Assembly: GCF_009301415.1 (NCBI RefSeq) | Contig: NZ_CP045073.1 | Span: forward strand, 558,001-622,000 | Source of the DNA: Paracoccus kondratievae | GTDB taxonomy: Bacteria > Pseudomonadota > Alphaproteobacteria > Rhodobacterales > Rhodobacteraceae | DNA length: 64,000 bases | Reading direction: 5' to 3' | Shown here: positions 8,612 through 17,375 of the stretch, piece by piece | How positions within the stretch are numbered: the first letter of the stretch is position 1 | How the letters are laid out: each line of letters opens with the position of its first letter | The notes under the pieces: generated by a model | Seen by the model: the letters and a program-made list of their open reading frames with translations, nothing else | Told to the model about the DNA's origin: nothing | The model's database searches: none | Made by a program: the position numbers and the translations under genes

Positions 8612-9505
8612 TCAGGGCACGACCAAAGCCTGAAGGCGCGCGACCTCGGCGCGGATCCCCTGCGCCAGCGCCTCGGCCAGCCGGTTCATGCGTTGCGAGC
8701 GGCGGTCATCAGCATGACGGATCAACCAAAAACTGCGTGTCAGCGAAACCTGATCGGTCAGCACCCGCCGCACTCCGGGGCAAAAGGGGATGGCAAAATC
8801 ATGCACGATCCCAAGTCCCGCCCCTGCCCGGATCGCCTGCATCTGCACAGAAACGGAATTCGAAGTCAGCGCCGCCCATTCCATCCCGGTTTCAGGCAGA
8901 TAATCCAGTTCCCGGTCAAAGATCATGTCGGCGATATAGCCGATCATGCGATGGCCATGCAGATCCTCGCGTGAGCGGATCGGCGGATGGGCGCGCAGAT
9001 AATCCTGATGCGCGGCAAGGTGCAGCTGATAATCGGTCAGACGCTGCACCACCAGCCGCCCGGCCTGCGGCTGGGAAACGGCAATGGCCATATCCGCTTC
9101 GCGCCGCGACAGGTTAAAGACGCGCGGCAGGGCGATGATCTGAATCTCCAGCCGCGGGTGATCCTGCGACAACTTGGCGCAGACCTGCGGCAGAAGATAG
9201 TTCGCGCAACCGTCTGGCGCGCCGATGCGCAACTGCCCGGTCAGGTCCCCGGGACCCGAGAGCGCCTCTTCAGCCTCGCTTAGCGCCGCCTCGACCGCCT
9301 CAGCGTGGGGCAAAAGCCGCTCACCCTCGGGTGCAAGCCCGTATCCCTGCGGGGTTTTGACGAAAAGCTTGGCCCCCAGCGATGCTTCAAGCCGCGCCAC
9401 ACGCCGCCCGACGGTAGAGGCATCAATGCCCAGACGGCGCCCCGCGCCCGACAGGCTGTCAGCGCGCGCCACGGCCAGAAAGATGCGCAGATCGTCCCAG
9501 TCCAT
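8612..9505 (-). CDS. LysR-family regulator divergent from the valine-catabolic genes
   Basis: A 297-residue LysR regulator. The N-terminal winged helix begins MDWDDLRIFLAVARADSLSG, with the recognition region AGRRLGIDASTVGRRVARLE. The C-terminal LysR substrate domain runs from about residue 90. The ATG at 9505 is chosen because homologous sequence begins exactly there; the open frame continues upstream only by chance, antisense to mmsA. Its divergent position suggests it controls mmsA and the genes behind it. MmsR regulators of this pathway elsewhere are AraC-type, so this would be a different type. Confidence 0.9.
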   Translation of the reverse strand: MDWDDLRIFLAVARADSLSGAGRRLGIDASTVGRRVARLEASLGAKLFVKTPQGYGLAPEGERLLPHAEAVEAALSEAEEALSGPGDLTGQLRIGAPDGCANYLLPQVCAKLSQDHPRLEIQIIALPRVFNLSRREADMAIAVSQPQAGRLVVQRLTDYQLHLAAHQDYLRAHPPIRSREDLHGHRMIGYIADMIFDRELDYLPETGMEWAALTSNSVSVQMQAIRAGAGLGIVHDFAIPFCPGVRRVLTDQVSLTRSFWLIRHADDRRSQRMNRLAEALAQGIRAEVARLQALVVP

Positions 9506-9513
9506 CTTACCCC

Positions 9514-9529
9514 TTTGCAGAAATGCAAA
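9514..9529. promoter_or_regulatory. TTTGCA-N4-TGCAAA inverted repeat between lysR and mmsA
   Basis: TTTGCA (9514-9519) and TGCAAA (9524-9529) are separated by GAAA, 8 bp upstream of the lysR ATG and about 80 bp upstream of mmsA. It could be the LysR operator or an ScfR box, since it resembles the CTTTGCAAAG pair at 2861-2891. Which protein binds cannot be told from sequence. Confidence 0.5.
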
Positions 9530-9610
9530 ACGATTTTGCCAGACTTCCTCTTTTTTCGGCAATGCTGCAAGTCTATCATCCGCTCCGACTGGCATTCCTG
9601 GGAGGCATTC

Positions 9611-11110
9611 ATGGAAGAACTCAGCCACTGGATCGACGGCAAAGAGGTCAAAGGCACCTCGGGCCGCTTTAGCGATGTCTATAACCCCGCCACCGGCGAA
9701 GTGATCGCCCGCGTGCCGCTGGCAACCCCGGCAGAGCTGGACGCCGCGGTCAAAAGCGCCGAAAAGGCGCAGATCGGCTGGGCCGCCACCAACCCGCAGC
9801 GCCGCGCGCGGGTGATGATGAAATTCGGTCAGCTTATCCAGGACAATATGGAGCAACTGGCCGAGCTGGTCGCGCGCGAGCACGGCAAGACCCTGCCCGA
9901 CGCGCGCGGCGATGTGCAGCGTGGCCTTGAGGTTATCGAGGTCTGCATGGGCACCCCGGCGCTGCTCAAGGGTGAATATACCGACAACGCCGGCCCGGGC
10001 ATCGACCTTTATTCGATGCGTCAGCCGCTGGGCGTGGTCGCGGGCATCACGCCCTTCAACTTCCCGGCGATGATTCCGCTGTGGAAGATGGGCCCGGCGC
10101 TGGCCAGCGGCAACGCAATGATCCTGAAACCGTCCGAGCGCGTGCCCTCGACCTCGATCATGCTGGCCAAGCTGGCGCAAGAGGCCGGGCTGCCCGATGG
10201 CGTGCTGCAGGTGGTCAATGGCGACAAAGAGATCGTCGACGCGATCCTTGACCATCCGACCGTTCAGGCGGTGGGCTTTGTCGGCTCGACCCCGATCGCG
10301 CAATATATCTATGGCCGCGCCGCGACCAACGGCAAGCGTGCGCAGTGCTTTGGCGGCGCCAAGAACCACATGCTGATCATGCCCGACGCCGATCTGGACA
10401 AGGCGGCGGATGCACTGGTCGGCGCCGGATTCGGCGCGGCGGGCGAACGCTGCATGGCGATCTCGGTCGCGGTGCCGGTCGGCGACAAGACCGCCGATGC
10501 GCTGATCGAACGGCTGGTGCCCAAGATCGAAAAACTGAAGGTCGGCCCCTATACCGCTGGCGAGGATGTCGATTACGGTCCCGTCATCACCAAGGCCGCA
10601 CAAGAGCGCATCAACCGCCTGATCGGTTCTGGCGTGGATCAGGGCGCGAAACTGGTCGTGGACGGCCGCGGGCTGAAAATCCAGGGCTATGAGAACGGCT
10701 TCTTCTGCGGACCGTCGCTCTTTGACAATGTCACGCCCGAGATGGACATCTACAAGGAAGAGGTCTTTGGCCCGGTGCTTTCGACCGTGCGGGCCAAGAC
10801 CTATGAAGATGCGCTGCGTCTCGTCATGGACAACGACTATGGCAACGGCACCGCGATCTATACCGCCGACGGCGACACGGCGCGCGACTTTGCCAGCCGC
10901 GTCAACGTCGGCATGGTCGGGATCAACTTCCCGATCCCGGTGCCGCTTAGCTACTACACCTTTGGTGGCTGGAAAAAGTCGGCATTTGGCGACCTGAACC
11001 AATATGGCCCGGACGCCTTCCGCTTCTACACCAAGACCAAGACAGTGACTGCGCGCTGGTTCTCGGGGATCAAGGACGGCGTTGCGCTGAACTTCAAGGC
11101 CATGGACTGA
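9611..11110 (+). CDS. mmsA: CoA-acylating methylmalonate-semialdehyde dehydrogenase
   Basis: A 499-residue aldehyde dehydrogenase-superfamily enzyme that converts methylmalonate semialdehyde plus CoA and NAD to propionyl-CoA and CO2. It acts at the end of valine (and thymine) breakdown. Family markers are GITPFNFPAMIPLWK, GFVGSTPIAQYIY and the catalytic-cysteine segment AAGERCMAIS; the usual ALDH glutamate is replaced, as expected for the CoA-dependent branch. ATG at 9611 follows GGGAGG. It heads the set of valine genes. Confidence 0.96.
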   Translation: MEELSHWIDGKEVKGTSGRFSDVYNPATGEVIARVPLATPAELDAAVKSAEKAQIGWAATNPQRRARVMMKFGQLIQDNMEQLAELVAREHGKTLPDARGDVQRGLEVIEVCMGTPALLKGEYTDNAGPGIDLYSMRQPLGVVAGITPFNFPAMIPLWKMGPALASGNAMILKPSERVPSTSIMLAKLAQEAGLPDGVLQVVNGDKEIVDAILDHPTVQAVGFVGSTPIAQYIYGRAATNGKRAQCFGGAKNHMLIMPDADLDKAADALVGAGFGAAGERCMAISVAVPVGDKTADALIERLVPKIEKLKVGPYTAGEDVDYGPVITKAAQERINRLIGSGVDQGAKLVVDGRGLKIQGYENGFFCGPSLFDNVTPEMDIYKEEVFGPVLSTVRAKTYEDALRLVMDNDYGNGTAIYTADGDTARDFASRVNVGMVGINFPIPVPLSYYTFGGWKKSAFGDLNQYGPDAFRFYTKTKTVTARWFSGIKDGVALNFKAMD

Positions 11111-11166
11111 TGGCGGCGAGGGAGGTGGAAACGCCCCCTTCCATCCCGGACCACCGGGACAGTGCT

Positions 11167-11219
11167 GGGGCGGGACAACCGCCCCGCCCCTTTGCGCAGG
11201 GCTTGCAATACTTGCGCAA
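11167..11219 (+). promoter_or_regulatory. Hairpin plus TTGCGCA repeats before the acyl-CoA dehydrogenase
   Basis: A 7-bp stem GGGGCGG/CCGCCCC (11167-11173, 11179-11185) may attenuate or end the mmsA transcript. Next come two direct copies of TTGCGCA (11192-11198 and 11212-11218), 20 bp apart, with TTGCAA between them. This 165-bp gap probably holds a second promoter. Confidence is low because no protein is tied to these repeats. Confidence 0.35.
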
Positions 11220-11275
11220 CATTTTCCGGCCATGTCCGGCACGGCATATCACACGAAAGACATGAGGGAGTGAGC

Positions 11276-12421
11276 ATGGATTTCGCGCTGAGCGAGGAAC
11301 AGCAGGCGATTTTTGACATGGCCCGGGATTTTGGGGCCACTGAGATTGCCCCCCACGCCCGCGCCTGGGAAGAGGCCGGCGCCATCCCCCGCGACTTGTG
11401 GCAAAAGGCTGCCGAACTGGGCTTTGGCGGCGTCTATGTCGCCGAAGAACATGGCGGCACCGGGCTAAGCCGTCTGGACGCGACACTGGTCTTTGAGGCA
11501 CTGGCCATGGCCTGCCCTTCGGTCGGTTCGTTCCTGTCGATCCACAATATGTGTGGCGGCATGATCGACAAATTCGGCACCGGGGCCAACAAGACCCGTT
11601 GGCTGCCCGACCTGTGCAGCATGAAGAAAGTGTTCTCCTATTGCCTGACCGAGCCGGGCTCGGGCTCGGACGCGGCGGCGCTGCGCACCCGGGCGGAGCG
11701 TGTCCCCGGCGGGTGGAAGCTCAATGGCACCAAAGCCTTTATCTCGGGTGGCAGCTACTCGGATTGCTATCTGGTCATGGTGCGCACCGGGCAGGACGGT
11801 CCGCGCGGCATCTCGACGGTGGTGGTCGAGGCCGGCACCCCCGGCCTTAGTTTCGGCGCGCTTGAACACAAAATGGGCTGGAAGGCGCAACCGACGGCGC
11901 AGGTCCAGTTCGACGATTGCATCATCCCCGAAGAGAACCTGATCGGCGAGGAAGGCCGCGGCTTTTCCTATGCCATGGCCGGGCTTGACGGCGGGCGGCT
12001 GAATATCTCGGCAGGCGCGCTTGGCGGCGCTCAGGCCGCGCTTGAACAGACGCTGCGCTACATGGGTGAGCGACGCGCGTTTGGCCAGACGCTCGACCAG
12101 TTTCAGGCGCTGCAATTCCGTCTGGCCGAGATGGAGACAGCACTGCAATCCTCGCGCATCTTTCTGCGCCAGGCAGCGTGGAAGCTGGACCGCGGAGAGC
12201 GTGACGCAACCAAATTCTGCGCCATGGCCAAACTGCATGTGACCGACCGCGCCTTTGATGTCGCCAATCAGTGCCTGCAACTTCATGGCGGTTATGGCTA
12301 TCTTGCCGATTACGGGCTGGAAAAGATCGTGCGCGATCTGCGCGTACATCAGATTCTGGAAGGCACCAATGAAATCATGCGGCTGATCATAGGCCGCGCC
12401 CTGCTGGCGGAGCGTGACTGA
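11276..12421 (+). CDS. Acyl-CoA dehydrogenase, probably isobutyryl-CoA dehydrogenase
   Basis: A 381-residue FAD-dependent acyl-CoA dehydrogenase. Visible features are the FAD/substrate segment FSYCLTEPGSGSDA, the GTKAFISGG strand and the C-terminal LHGGYGYLADYGLEKIVRD with ILEGTNEIMR. The probable catalytic glutamate lies in EGTNEI. Its place between mmsA and 3-hydroxyisobutyryl-CoA hydrolase argues for the isobutyryl-CoA to methacrylyl-CoA step of valine degradation. ATG at 11276 follows GAGGGAGTGAGC; the next gene starts immediately after its stop. Confidence 0.92.
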   Translation: MDFALSEEQQAIFDMARDFGATEIAPHARAWEEAGAIPRDLWQKAAELGFGGVYVAEEHGGTGLSRLDATLVFEALAMACPSVGSFLSIHNMCGGMIDKFGTGANKTRWLPDLCSMKKVFSYCLTEPGSGSDAAALRTRAERVPGGWKLNGTKAFISGGSYSDCYLVMVRTGQDGPRGISTVVVEAGTPGLSFGALEHKMGWKAQPTAQVQFDDCIIPEENLIGEEGRGFSYAMAGLDGGRLNISAGALGGAQAALEQTLRYMGERRAFGQTLDQFQALQFRLAEMETALQSSRIFLRQAAWKLDRGERDATKFCAMAKLHVTDRAFDVANQCLQLHGGYGYLADYGLEKIVRDLRVHQILEGTNEIMRLIIGRALLAERD

Positions 12422-13429
12422 ATGAATGATATGATCATCCGTAAGGACCGCCGCGCCGGACGGCTGACCTTTAACCGGCCCCAGGCGCTGAACGCGCTGA
12501 GCCATGAAATGGCGCTGGCAATCGACGCCGCGCTTAGGGAATGGCGCGACGACCCCGAGGTGGCGCTGGTCATCATCGACGCCGAGGGCGAGCGCGCCTT
12601 TTGCTCGGGCGGGGATATCGCAGCGGTCTATCGCGCCGGTCTGGCCGGGGACCACCGCGTCGGACGCGAGTTCTTCCGCGACGAATACATCATGAATGCG
12701 CGGATCGCGGAATATCCCAAGCCCATCGTCGCCTTCATGCAGGGCTTTGTCATGGGCGGCGGTGTCGGTGTCGGCGGCCATGCCAGCCATCGTATCGTCG
12801 GCGACACGACCCAGATCGCCATGCCGGAATGCGGCATCGGCCTGATCCCGGATGTCGGCGGCAGTTGGCTGCTTGGCCATGCTCCGGGCCGCTGCGGCGA
12901 ATATCTGGGGCTGACCGCCGCGCGGATGGGTGCGGGTGATGCGATATTCACCGGCTTTGCCGACAGCTATATCCCCGAGGCCGAGTGGCCCGCGCTGATC
13001 GAGCGGCTGGCCGAAAGCGGCGATGTGACAGCGATCGGCGCCCACCCCGCGCCCGAGGCGCCGCTTGCAACGGTGGACCTGTCTGCCTTTGCCGGCGAAA
13101 CCGTAGCCGAGATTGTCGCCGCGCTGGAAACTGCTGGCAATGAGGCCGCCCTGAAACCCCTGCGCCGCAACTCGCCCCTGTCGATGGCGGCGACGCTGGC
13201 GCTGGTGCGGGCGGCACGCAAGGATGCCACCCTGCGCGACAGCCTTGCGCGCGAATTGCGCTTTACCGCCCGCGCCACCGCCGGCAGCGACTTTCTGGAA
13301 GGGGTGCGGGCGCAGATTATCGACAAGGACCGCAACCCGCGCTGGTCCGCAGACGCGAGTCCCGCGCATGTCGCAGAAATGCTGGCGCCGCTGGGCGCAG
13401 ATGAACTCATCTGGGAGGAGAACAAATGA
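12422..13429 (+). CDS. 3-hydroxyisobutyryl-CoA hydrolase (crotonase superfamily)
   Basis: A 335-residue crotonase-fold protein, longer than a plain enoyl-CoA hydratase and matching the hydrolase subgroup. Oxyanion-hole segments are FCSGGDIAAVY and MGGGVGVGG; the hydrolase signature PECGIGLIPDVGGSW carries the catalytic acidic residues. It would release free 3-hydroxyisobutyrate from its CoA ester, the step feeding MmsB. It starts on the base after the dehydrogenase stop and overlaps mmsB by 4 bases, so all three are one operon. Confidence 0.9.
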   Translation: MNDMIIRKDRRAGRLTFNRPQALNALSHEMALAIDAALREWRDDPEVALVIIDAEGERAFCSGGDIAAVYRAGLAGDHRVGREFFRDEYIMNARIAEYPKPIVAFMQGFVMGGGVGVGGHASHRIVGDTTQIAMPECGIGLIPDVGGSWLLGHAPGRCGEYLGLTAARMGAGDAIFTGFADSYIPEAEWPALIERLAESGDVTAIGAHPAPEAPLATVDLSAFAGETVAEIVAALETAGNEAALKPLRRNSPLSMAATLALVRAARKDATLRDSLARELRFTARATAGSDFLEGVRAQIIDKDRNPRWSADASPAHVAEMLAPLGADELIWEENK

Positions 13430-14301
13430 AGATCGGATTCGTCGGCCTGGGCAATATGGGTGGCCCAATGGCAGCCAATCTTGCCAAGGCAGGCCATGAG
13501 GTCACCGGCTTTGACCTGGCGGCACCGATGCCCGAGGGCGTGACCAAGGCCGCCAGTGCCCCCGAGGCGGCGCAGGGCGCCGAGGTCGTCATCACCATGT
13601 TGCCTAATGGCGCCATCCTGCGTGCCGTTGCCGCCGAGGTAATCCCCGCCATGCAGTCGGGCGCGGTCTTGTGCGACTGCTCGACGGTCGACGTGGATAG
13701 CGCACGTGCAGTCGCGGCCGATGCGCAGGCGGCAGGGCTGGGCGCACTTGACGCGCCGGTCTCGGGCGGGGTCGGGGGCGCAGGCGCCGGCACGCTGACC
13801 TTTATGGTCGGCGGCAGCTCTGCTGCCTTTGAAAAGGTCAGCCCGCTTTTCGACATCATGGGGCAAAAGGCGGTCCATTGCGGCGAATCTGGCGCCGGAC
13901 AAGCGGCAAAGATCTGCAACAACATGATCCTTGGCGTGACCATGATCGCCACATGCGAAGCCTTTGCCCTTGCTGACAAACTGGGGCTGGACCGGCAAAA
14001 GATGTTCGATGTCGTCTCGACCTCTTCGGGTTACAGCTGGTCGATGAACGCCTATTGCCCGGCACCGGGGGTTGGCCCGACTTCGCCCGCAGATAATGGG
14101 TACAAGCCCGGTTTCGCCGCCGAGTTGATGCTGAAGGACCTGCGGCTAAGCCAGCAGGCCGCCGAATCCGCCGATGCCGACACGCCGATGGGTGAGCTTG
14201 CCGCCGCGCTTTACGCCCGCTTTGTCGACGAAGAGGACGGAAAAGGCAGGGATTTTTCAGCCATGCTGCCAAGATTCGAGGCAAGGCACCGCCACGACTG
14301 A
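13426..14301 (+). CDS. mmsB: 3-hydroxyisobutyrate dehydrogenase
   Basis: A 291-residue NAD-dependent beta-hydroxyacid dehydrogenase. The Rossmann motif GFVGLGNMGGPMAANL starts at residue 4, the substrate loop DAPVSGGVGGAGAGTL follows, and the catalytic lysine is in GAGQAAKICNNMILG. It oxidises 3-hydroxyisobutyrate to methylmalonate semialdehyde, the substrate of MmsA. The ATG overlaps the upstream stop (ATGA). The four genes thus cover isobutyryl-CoA to propionyl-CoA. Confidence 0.95.
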   Translation: MKIGFVGLGNMGGPMAANLAKAGHEVTGFDLAAPMPEGVTKAASAPEAAQGAEVVITMLPNGAILRAVAAEVIPAMQSGAVLCDCSTVDVDSARAVAADAQAAGLGALDAPVSGGVGGAGAGTLTFMVGGSSAAFEKVSPLFDIMGQKAVHCGESGAGQAAKICNNMILGVTMIATCEAFALADKLGLDRQKMFDVVSTSSGYSWSMNAYCPAPGVGPTSPADNGYKPGFAAELMLKDLRLSQQAAESADADTPMGELAAALYARFVDEEDGKGRDFSAMLPRFEARHRHD

Positions 14302-14407
14302 CACCGCCCGCACCCCGGGGGCCCGGATTTCTCGCATTCGTGAGGGAGCCAATCGGTAGCTTGCGGCGTTTAACCTACAAGCAAGCTTCTTGTGCTAGGC
14401 TGGACCC

Positions 14408-14731
14408 ATGTCACGCAATCGCCAGAGCCTGATTCTTATCGTCTGCCTGCTTACCGCCCTTGTTCCGCCCAGCTTTGCGGAACCGGCGGGGCAGGCGAAA
14501 GGGGCGGGCAAATCACAGGCCGTCGGCCAATCCCAATCCTCGGCGCTGCGTGTCGGCGACCAGCTGGATAGCGCACGTCTGCATCAGGTGACGCGCCCCG
14601 GCCTTTACGGAATGAGTCAGGCCCCCGCCGGCAGCCGCTATGGCATCGTCGATGGAAAACTGATCCGCTATGATCCGGAAAGCGCGCGTGTCCTGTCCAT
14701 CATCCGACAGGTCGACAAGATCATGGACTAG
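14408..14731 (+). CDS. Small secreted hypothetical protein
   Basis: A 107-residue protein with a clear signal peptide (hydrophobic core LILIVCLLTALVPP, likely cut after SFA near residue 25). A Gly/Gln/Ser-rich linker follows, then a compact C-terminal domain with RPGLYGMSQAPAGSRYGIVDG. The end resembles the short periplasmic domain of RcnB-like or DUF1236-like proteins, but I cannot assign it. It stands alone between mmsB and the convergent recN. Confidence 0.7.
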   Translation: MSRNRQSLILIVCLLTALVPPSFAEPAGQAKGAGKSQAVGQSQSSALRVGDQLDSARLHQVTRPGLYGMSQAPAGSRYGIVDGKLIRYDPESARVLSIIRQVDKIMD

Positions 14732-14741
14732 AGCCCGACGA

Positions 14742-16385
14742 TCAGCCGCGTAGCAACGACCGCGCAGCCTCTTTCGCGGCGGGGGTGATTTCCTCGCCCG
14801 ACAGCATCCGCGCGATCTCTTCGATACGCTGGCTGTCGGTCAACGCCGCCACCTCTGAAGTGGTCATGCCGCCCTGAACCGACTTCGCCACCCGGAAATG
14901 ATGGCCGCCCAAGGCCGCAACCTGTGGGCTGTGGGTGACGACCAGGACCTGTGCGTCCTCGGCCAGCCGGGCGAGGCGACGGCCAACCGCATCGGCAGTA
15001 GCCCCGCCGACACCACGGTCGATCTCGTCAAATATCAGCACCAGCGCATCATTACCGCGCGCCAGACAAACCTTGAGCGCCAGCAGAAACCGCGACAGCT
15101 CACCACCCGAGGCGATGCGGTCCAGTGGCCCGGCAGGGGCACCGGGATTGGTCGCAACGGTAAAGGCGACCATATCGCGTCCCTCTGGCCCCGGATCGCC
15201 CTCAGATATCAGGGTCGCAAAGACCGCGCGTTCCATTTTCAACGGGGCAAGTTCGGCCGCCATCGCGGCATCGAGCCGCTTGGCCGCCGCGATGCGCTGC
15301 TGCGTAAGGTCAGAGGCGGCGGCGTCATAATGCGCATCGGCCTCGTCTACGGCGGTGCGCAGGCGGGCAATATTATCCTCGCCCGCGTCGATCCGACCCA
15401 GACGGCCACGCAGTTCATCCGCGAGCACCGCCAGATCATCCGCCAGAACGCCATGTTTGCGCGCCAGCGCCCGCAGCGCAAAAAGCCGCTCTTCGGTCGC
15501 CTCAAGCTCGCGCGGGTCAAACTCCATCGCATCAAGAGCCGCCTCGACGCCTGACACCGCCTCACCCAGTTCGATCAGCGCCCGTTGCAGGGCGGCTGCG
15601 GGGCCCTCAAGCCGCCCCTCGGCACGTTCGGCGGCGCCGTCAAGCCAGCGCGCGGCGTCCAGCATCGCGCCCTCGGCCCCCTCTGTGCCCAACGCCTGCA
15701 GGGCGCGAACCACGTCCTCGCGGATGCGCTCGGCCCCTTGCATGGCGCGGCGGCGGGTATCAAGCGTGTCCTCTTCGCCCGGCTGAGGATCAAGCTTATC
15801 GAGTTCAGCCACCGCATGCCGCAGGAACTCTTCTTCGTCCTTGGCAGCTGCCAAAGCGGCCTCGGCCTCAGCCAATGCGGCCCGCGCCTCGCGCCGGGCG
15901 GCCCATGCCGCGCGGGTCGGGCCAAGGTCCACCCCGGCAAAGGCATCAAGCAACAGGCGATGGCCACGCGGGTTCAAAAGTCCGCGGTCATCATGCTGGC
16001 CATGCAGCTCGACCAGCACCTCGGACAGGGTCCGCAACACCTCACCCGAGGCGCGCCGGTCGTTGATCCAGCCGGTCTTGCGCCCATCGGCACCGTTCAC
16101 GCGGCGGATGATCAGTTCATCCGAGACCGGAAAACCCGCCTCATCCAGAAGGGTGCGGGCGGGATGATCGGGCGGCAGGTCAAAGACGGCCGTCACCTCG
16201 CCCTGAGTCGCGCCCTGCCGGACCAGATCGGCACGACCGCGCCAGCCGAGGACAAACCCAAGACAATCAAGCAGGATCGATTTACCCGCCCCAGTCTCTC
16301 CGGTCAGCACGTTCAGGCCGGGCCGGAACTCCAGCTCCAGCCGGTCGATGAGCAGCATATCGCGGATATCGAGATGCCGCAGCAT
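14742..16385 (-). CDS. recN: DNA repair protein RecN
   Basis: A 547-residue SMC-like ATPase for double-strand-break repair. Walker A is GETGAGKSILLD near residue 30, the middle is an Ala/Glu/Arg-rich coiled coil, and the C-terminal half has SGGELSRFLLALK (ABC signature) and LIFDEIDRGVGG (Walker B). The ATG at 16385 (MLRHLDIRD) is chosen over the longer frame because RecN similarity begins there. It starts 7 bp after the bamD stop, so it is transcribed with bamD. Confidence 0.96.
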   Translation of the reverse strand: MLRHLDIRDMLLIDRLELEFRPGLNVLTGETGAGKSILLDCLGFVLGWRGRADLVRQGATQGEVTAVFDLPPDHPARTLLDEAGFPVSDELIIRRVNGADGRKTGWINDRRASGEVLRTLSEVLVELHGQHDDRGLLNPRGHRLLLDAFAGVDLGPTRAAWAARREARAALAEAEAALAAAKDEEEFLRHAVAELDKLDPQPGEEDTLDTRRRAMQGAERIREDVVRALQALGTEGAEGAMLDAARWLDGAAERAEGRLEGPAAALQRALIELGEAVSGVEAALDAMEFDPRELEATEERLFALRALARKHGVLADDLAVLADELRGRLGRIDAGEDNIARLRTAVDEADAHYDAAASDLTQQRIAAAKRLDAAMAAELAPLKMERAVFATLISEGDPGPEGRDMVAFTVATNPGAPAGPLDRIASGGELSRFLLALKVCLARGNDALVLIFDEIDRGVGGATADAVGRRLARLAEDAQVLVVTHSPQVAALGGHHFRVAKSVQGGMTTSEVAALTDSQRIEEIARMLSGEEITPAAKEAARSLLRG

Positions 16386-16392
16386 CGCCCGC

Positions 16393-17235
16393 TTACAGCC
16401 ACTTGCCCTGAATGACCTGCCGATAGACACGCGTCAGCCAGCTGTCGCCACGCGCCTCGGGCGACAGGCCGCGACCGCGCAGCTGCGCATAAGCATCGGC
16501 ATAGAAGGGCGAGGAGCGGAAGTTATGGCCGAGAATCGCCCCCGCCGTCTGAGCCTGATCGTTCAGACCCAGCGCCAGATAGGCCTCGACCAACCGCATC
16601 AGCGCCTCGGGCGTGTGCGAGGTGGTCTGGAAGTCCTCGACCACCACGCGGAACCGGTTGATCGCAGCGGTGTAATGGCCGCGCTTGAGGTAGTAGCGAC
16701 CAATCTCCATCTCTTTGGCGGCGAGATGGTCAAAGGCCAGGTCGAACTTGAGGATCGAGGAACGCGCATATTCCGTATCGGGATATTGCTCGATCACCTC
16801 GCGCAGCGCCTGCAGCGCCTGAAAGGTCAGGCCCTGGTCGCGGCCGATCTCGTCTATCTGGTCGTAATAGGACAGCGCCAGCAGGTATTTCGCATAGGCT
16901 GCGTCCTCATCGCCCGGATAGGTGTCGATGAACCGCTGGGCCGCGCCCCGCGCCTCTTCGTATTGGCGGGCACGGTGGTAGGAATAGGCCTGCATGATCA
17001 GCGCACGCTTGGCCCATTCGGAATAAGGGTAAAGCCGCTCGACCTCAGAGAAATACTTCACCGCATCCTTGGGCTTGCGCGAATTCTCAAGCTCGTACTC
17101 GCCGCGCTTGTAGATTTCTTCGGCAGTGAAGTTCTCGAACGATTCGGGTTCTTTGCCGCCCCCGCCCGCGCATCCTGCCAGAAGGCCCAACGACAGCACA
17201 GCCGCGACCAAGGAACCCGATCTGATGCCTGTCAT
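16393..17235 (-). CDS. bamD: Outer-membrane assembly lipoprotein BamD
   Basis: A 280-residue lipoprotein with signal peptide and lipobox LLAGC (cysteine at about residue 22), followed by TPR-like repeats (about residues 35-240). Recognisable parts are SEVERLYPYSEWAKRA and HYTAAINRFRVVVEDFQTT. BamD works with BamA to insert beta-barrel proteins. It lies between lpxC and recN at the end of the division cluster, a common alphaproteobacterial order. Confidence 0.94.
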   Translation of the reverse strand: MTGIRSGSLVAAVLSLGLLAGCAGGGGKEPESFENFTAEEIYKRGEYELENSRKPKDAVKYFSEVERLYPYSEWAKRALIMQAYSYHRARQYEEARGAAQRFIDTYPGDEDAAYAKYLLALSYYDQIDEIGRDQGLTFQALQALREVIEQYPDTEYARSSILKFDLAFDHLAAKEMEIGRYYLKRGHYTAAINRFRVVVEDFQTTSHTPEALMRLVEAYLALGLNDQAQTAGAILGHNFRSSPFYADAYAQLRGRGLSPEARGDSWLTRVYRQVIQGKWL

Positions 17236-17375
17236 TCTACCCTGCCCGTCAGAAATTCATGCCGCCGCATCAGGAAACAGCCCGTGCAGCCTGGTCGTCC
17301 TAGCACAGAAAATCTGGTTGCGCAAAATGCCAAAACCGGAAAAACAGCGATGCAGGCTGAAGCCGGCCATCACCT

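Noticed and set aside
8612-11242. An 876-codon minus-strand open frame across mmsA and lysR
   Set aside because: Only its last 297 codons match LysR; the rest is antisense to mmsA, with low-complexity His/Arg/Gly-rich sequence typical of chance frames in GC-rich DNA.
11465-13468. A 667-codon minus-strand frame opposite the valine genes
   Set aside because: No recognisable domain, and it lies fully antisense to the dehydrogenase and hydrolase genes.
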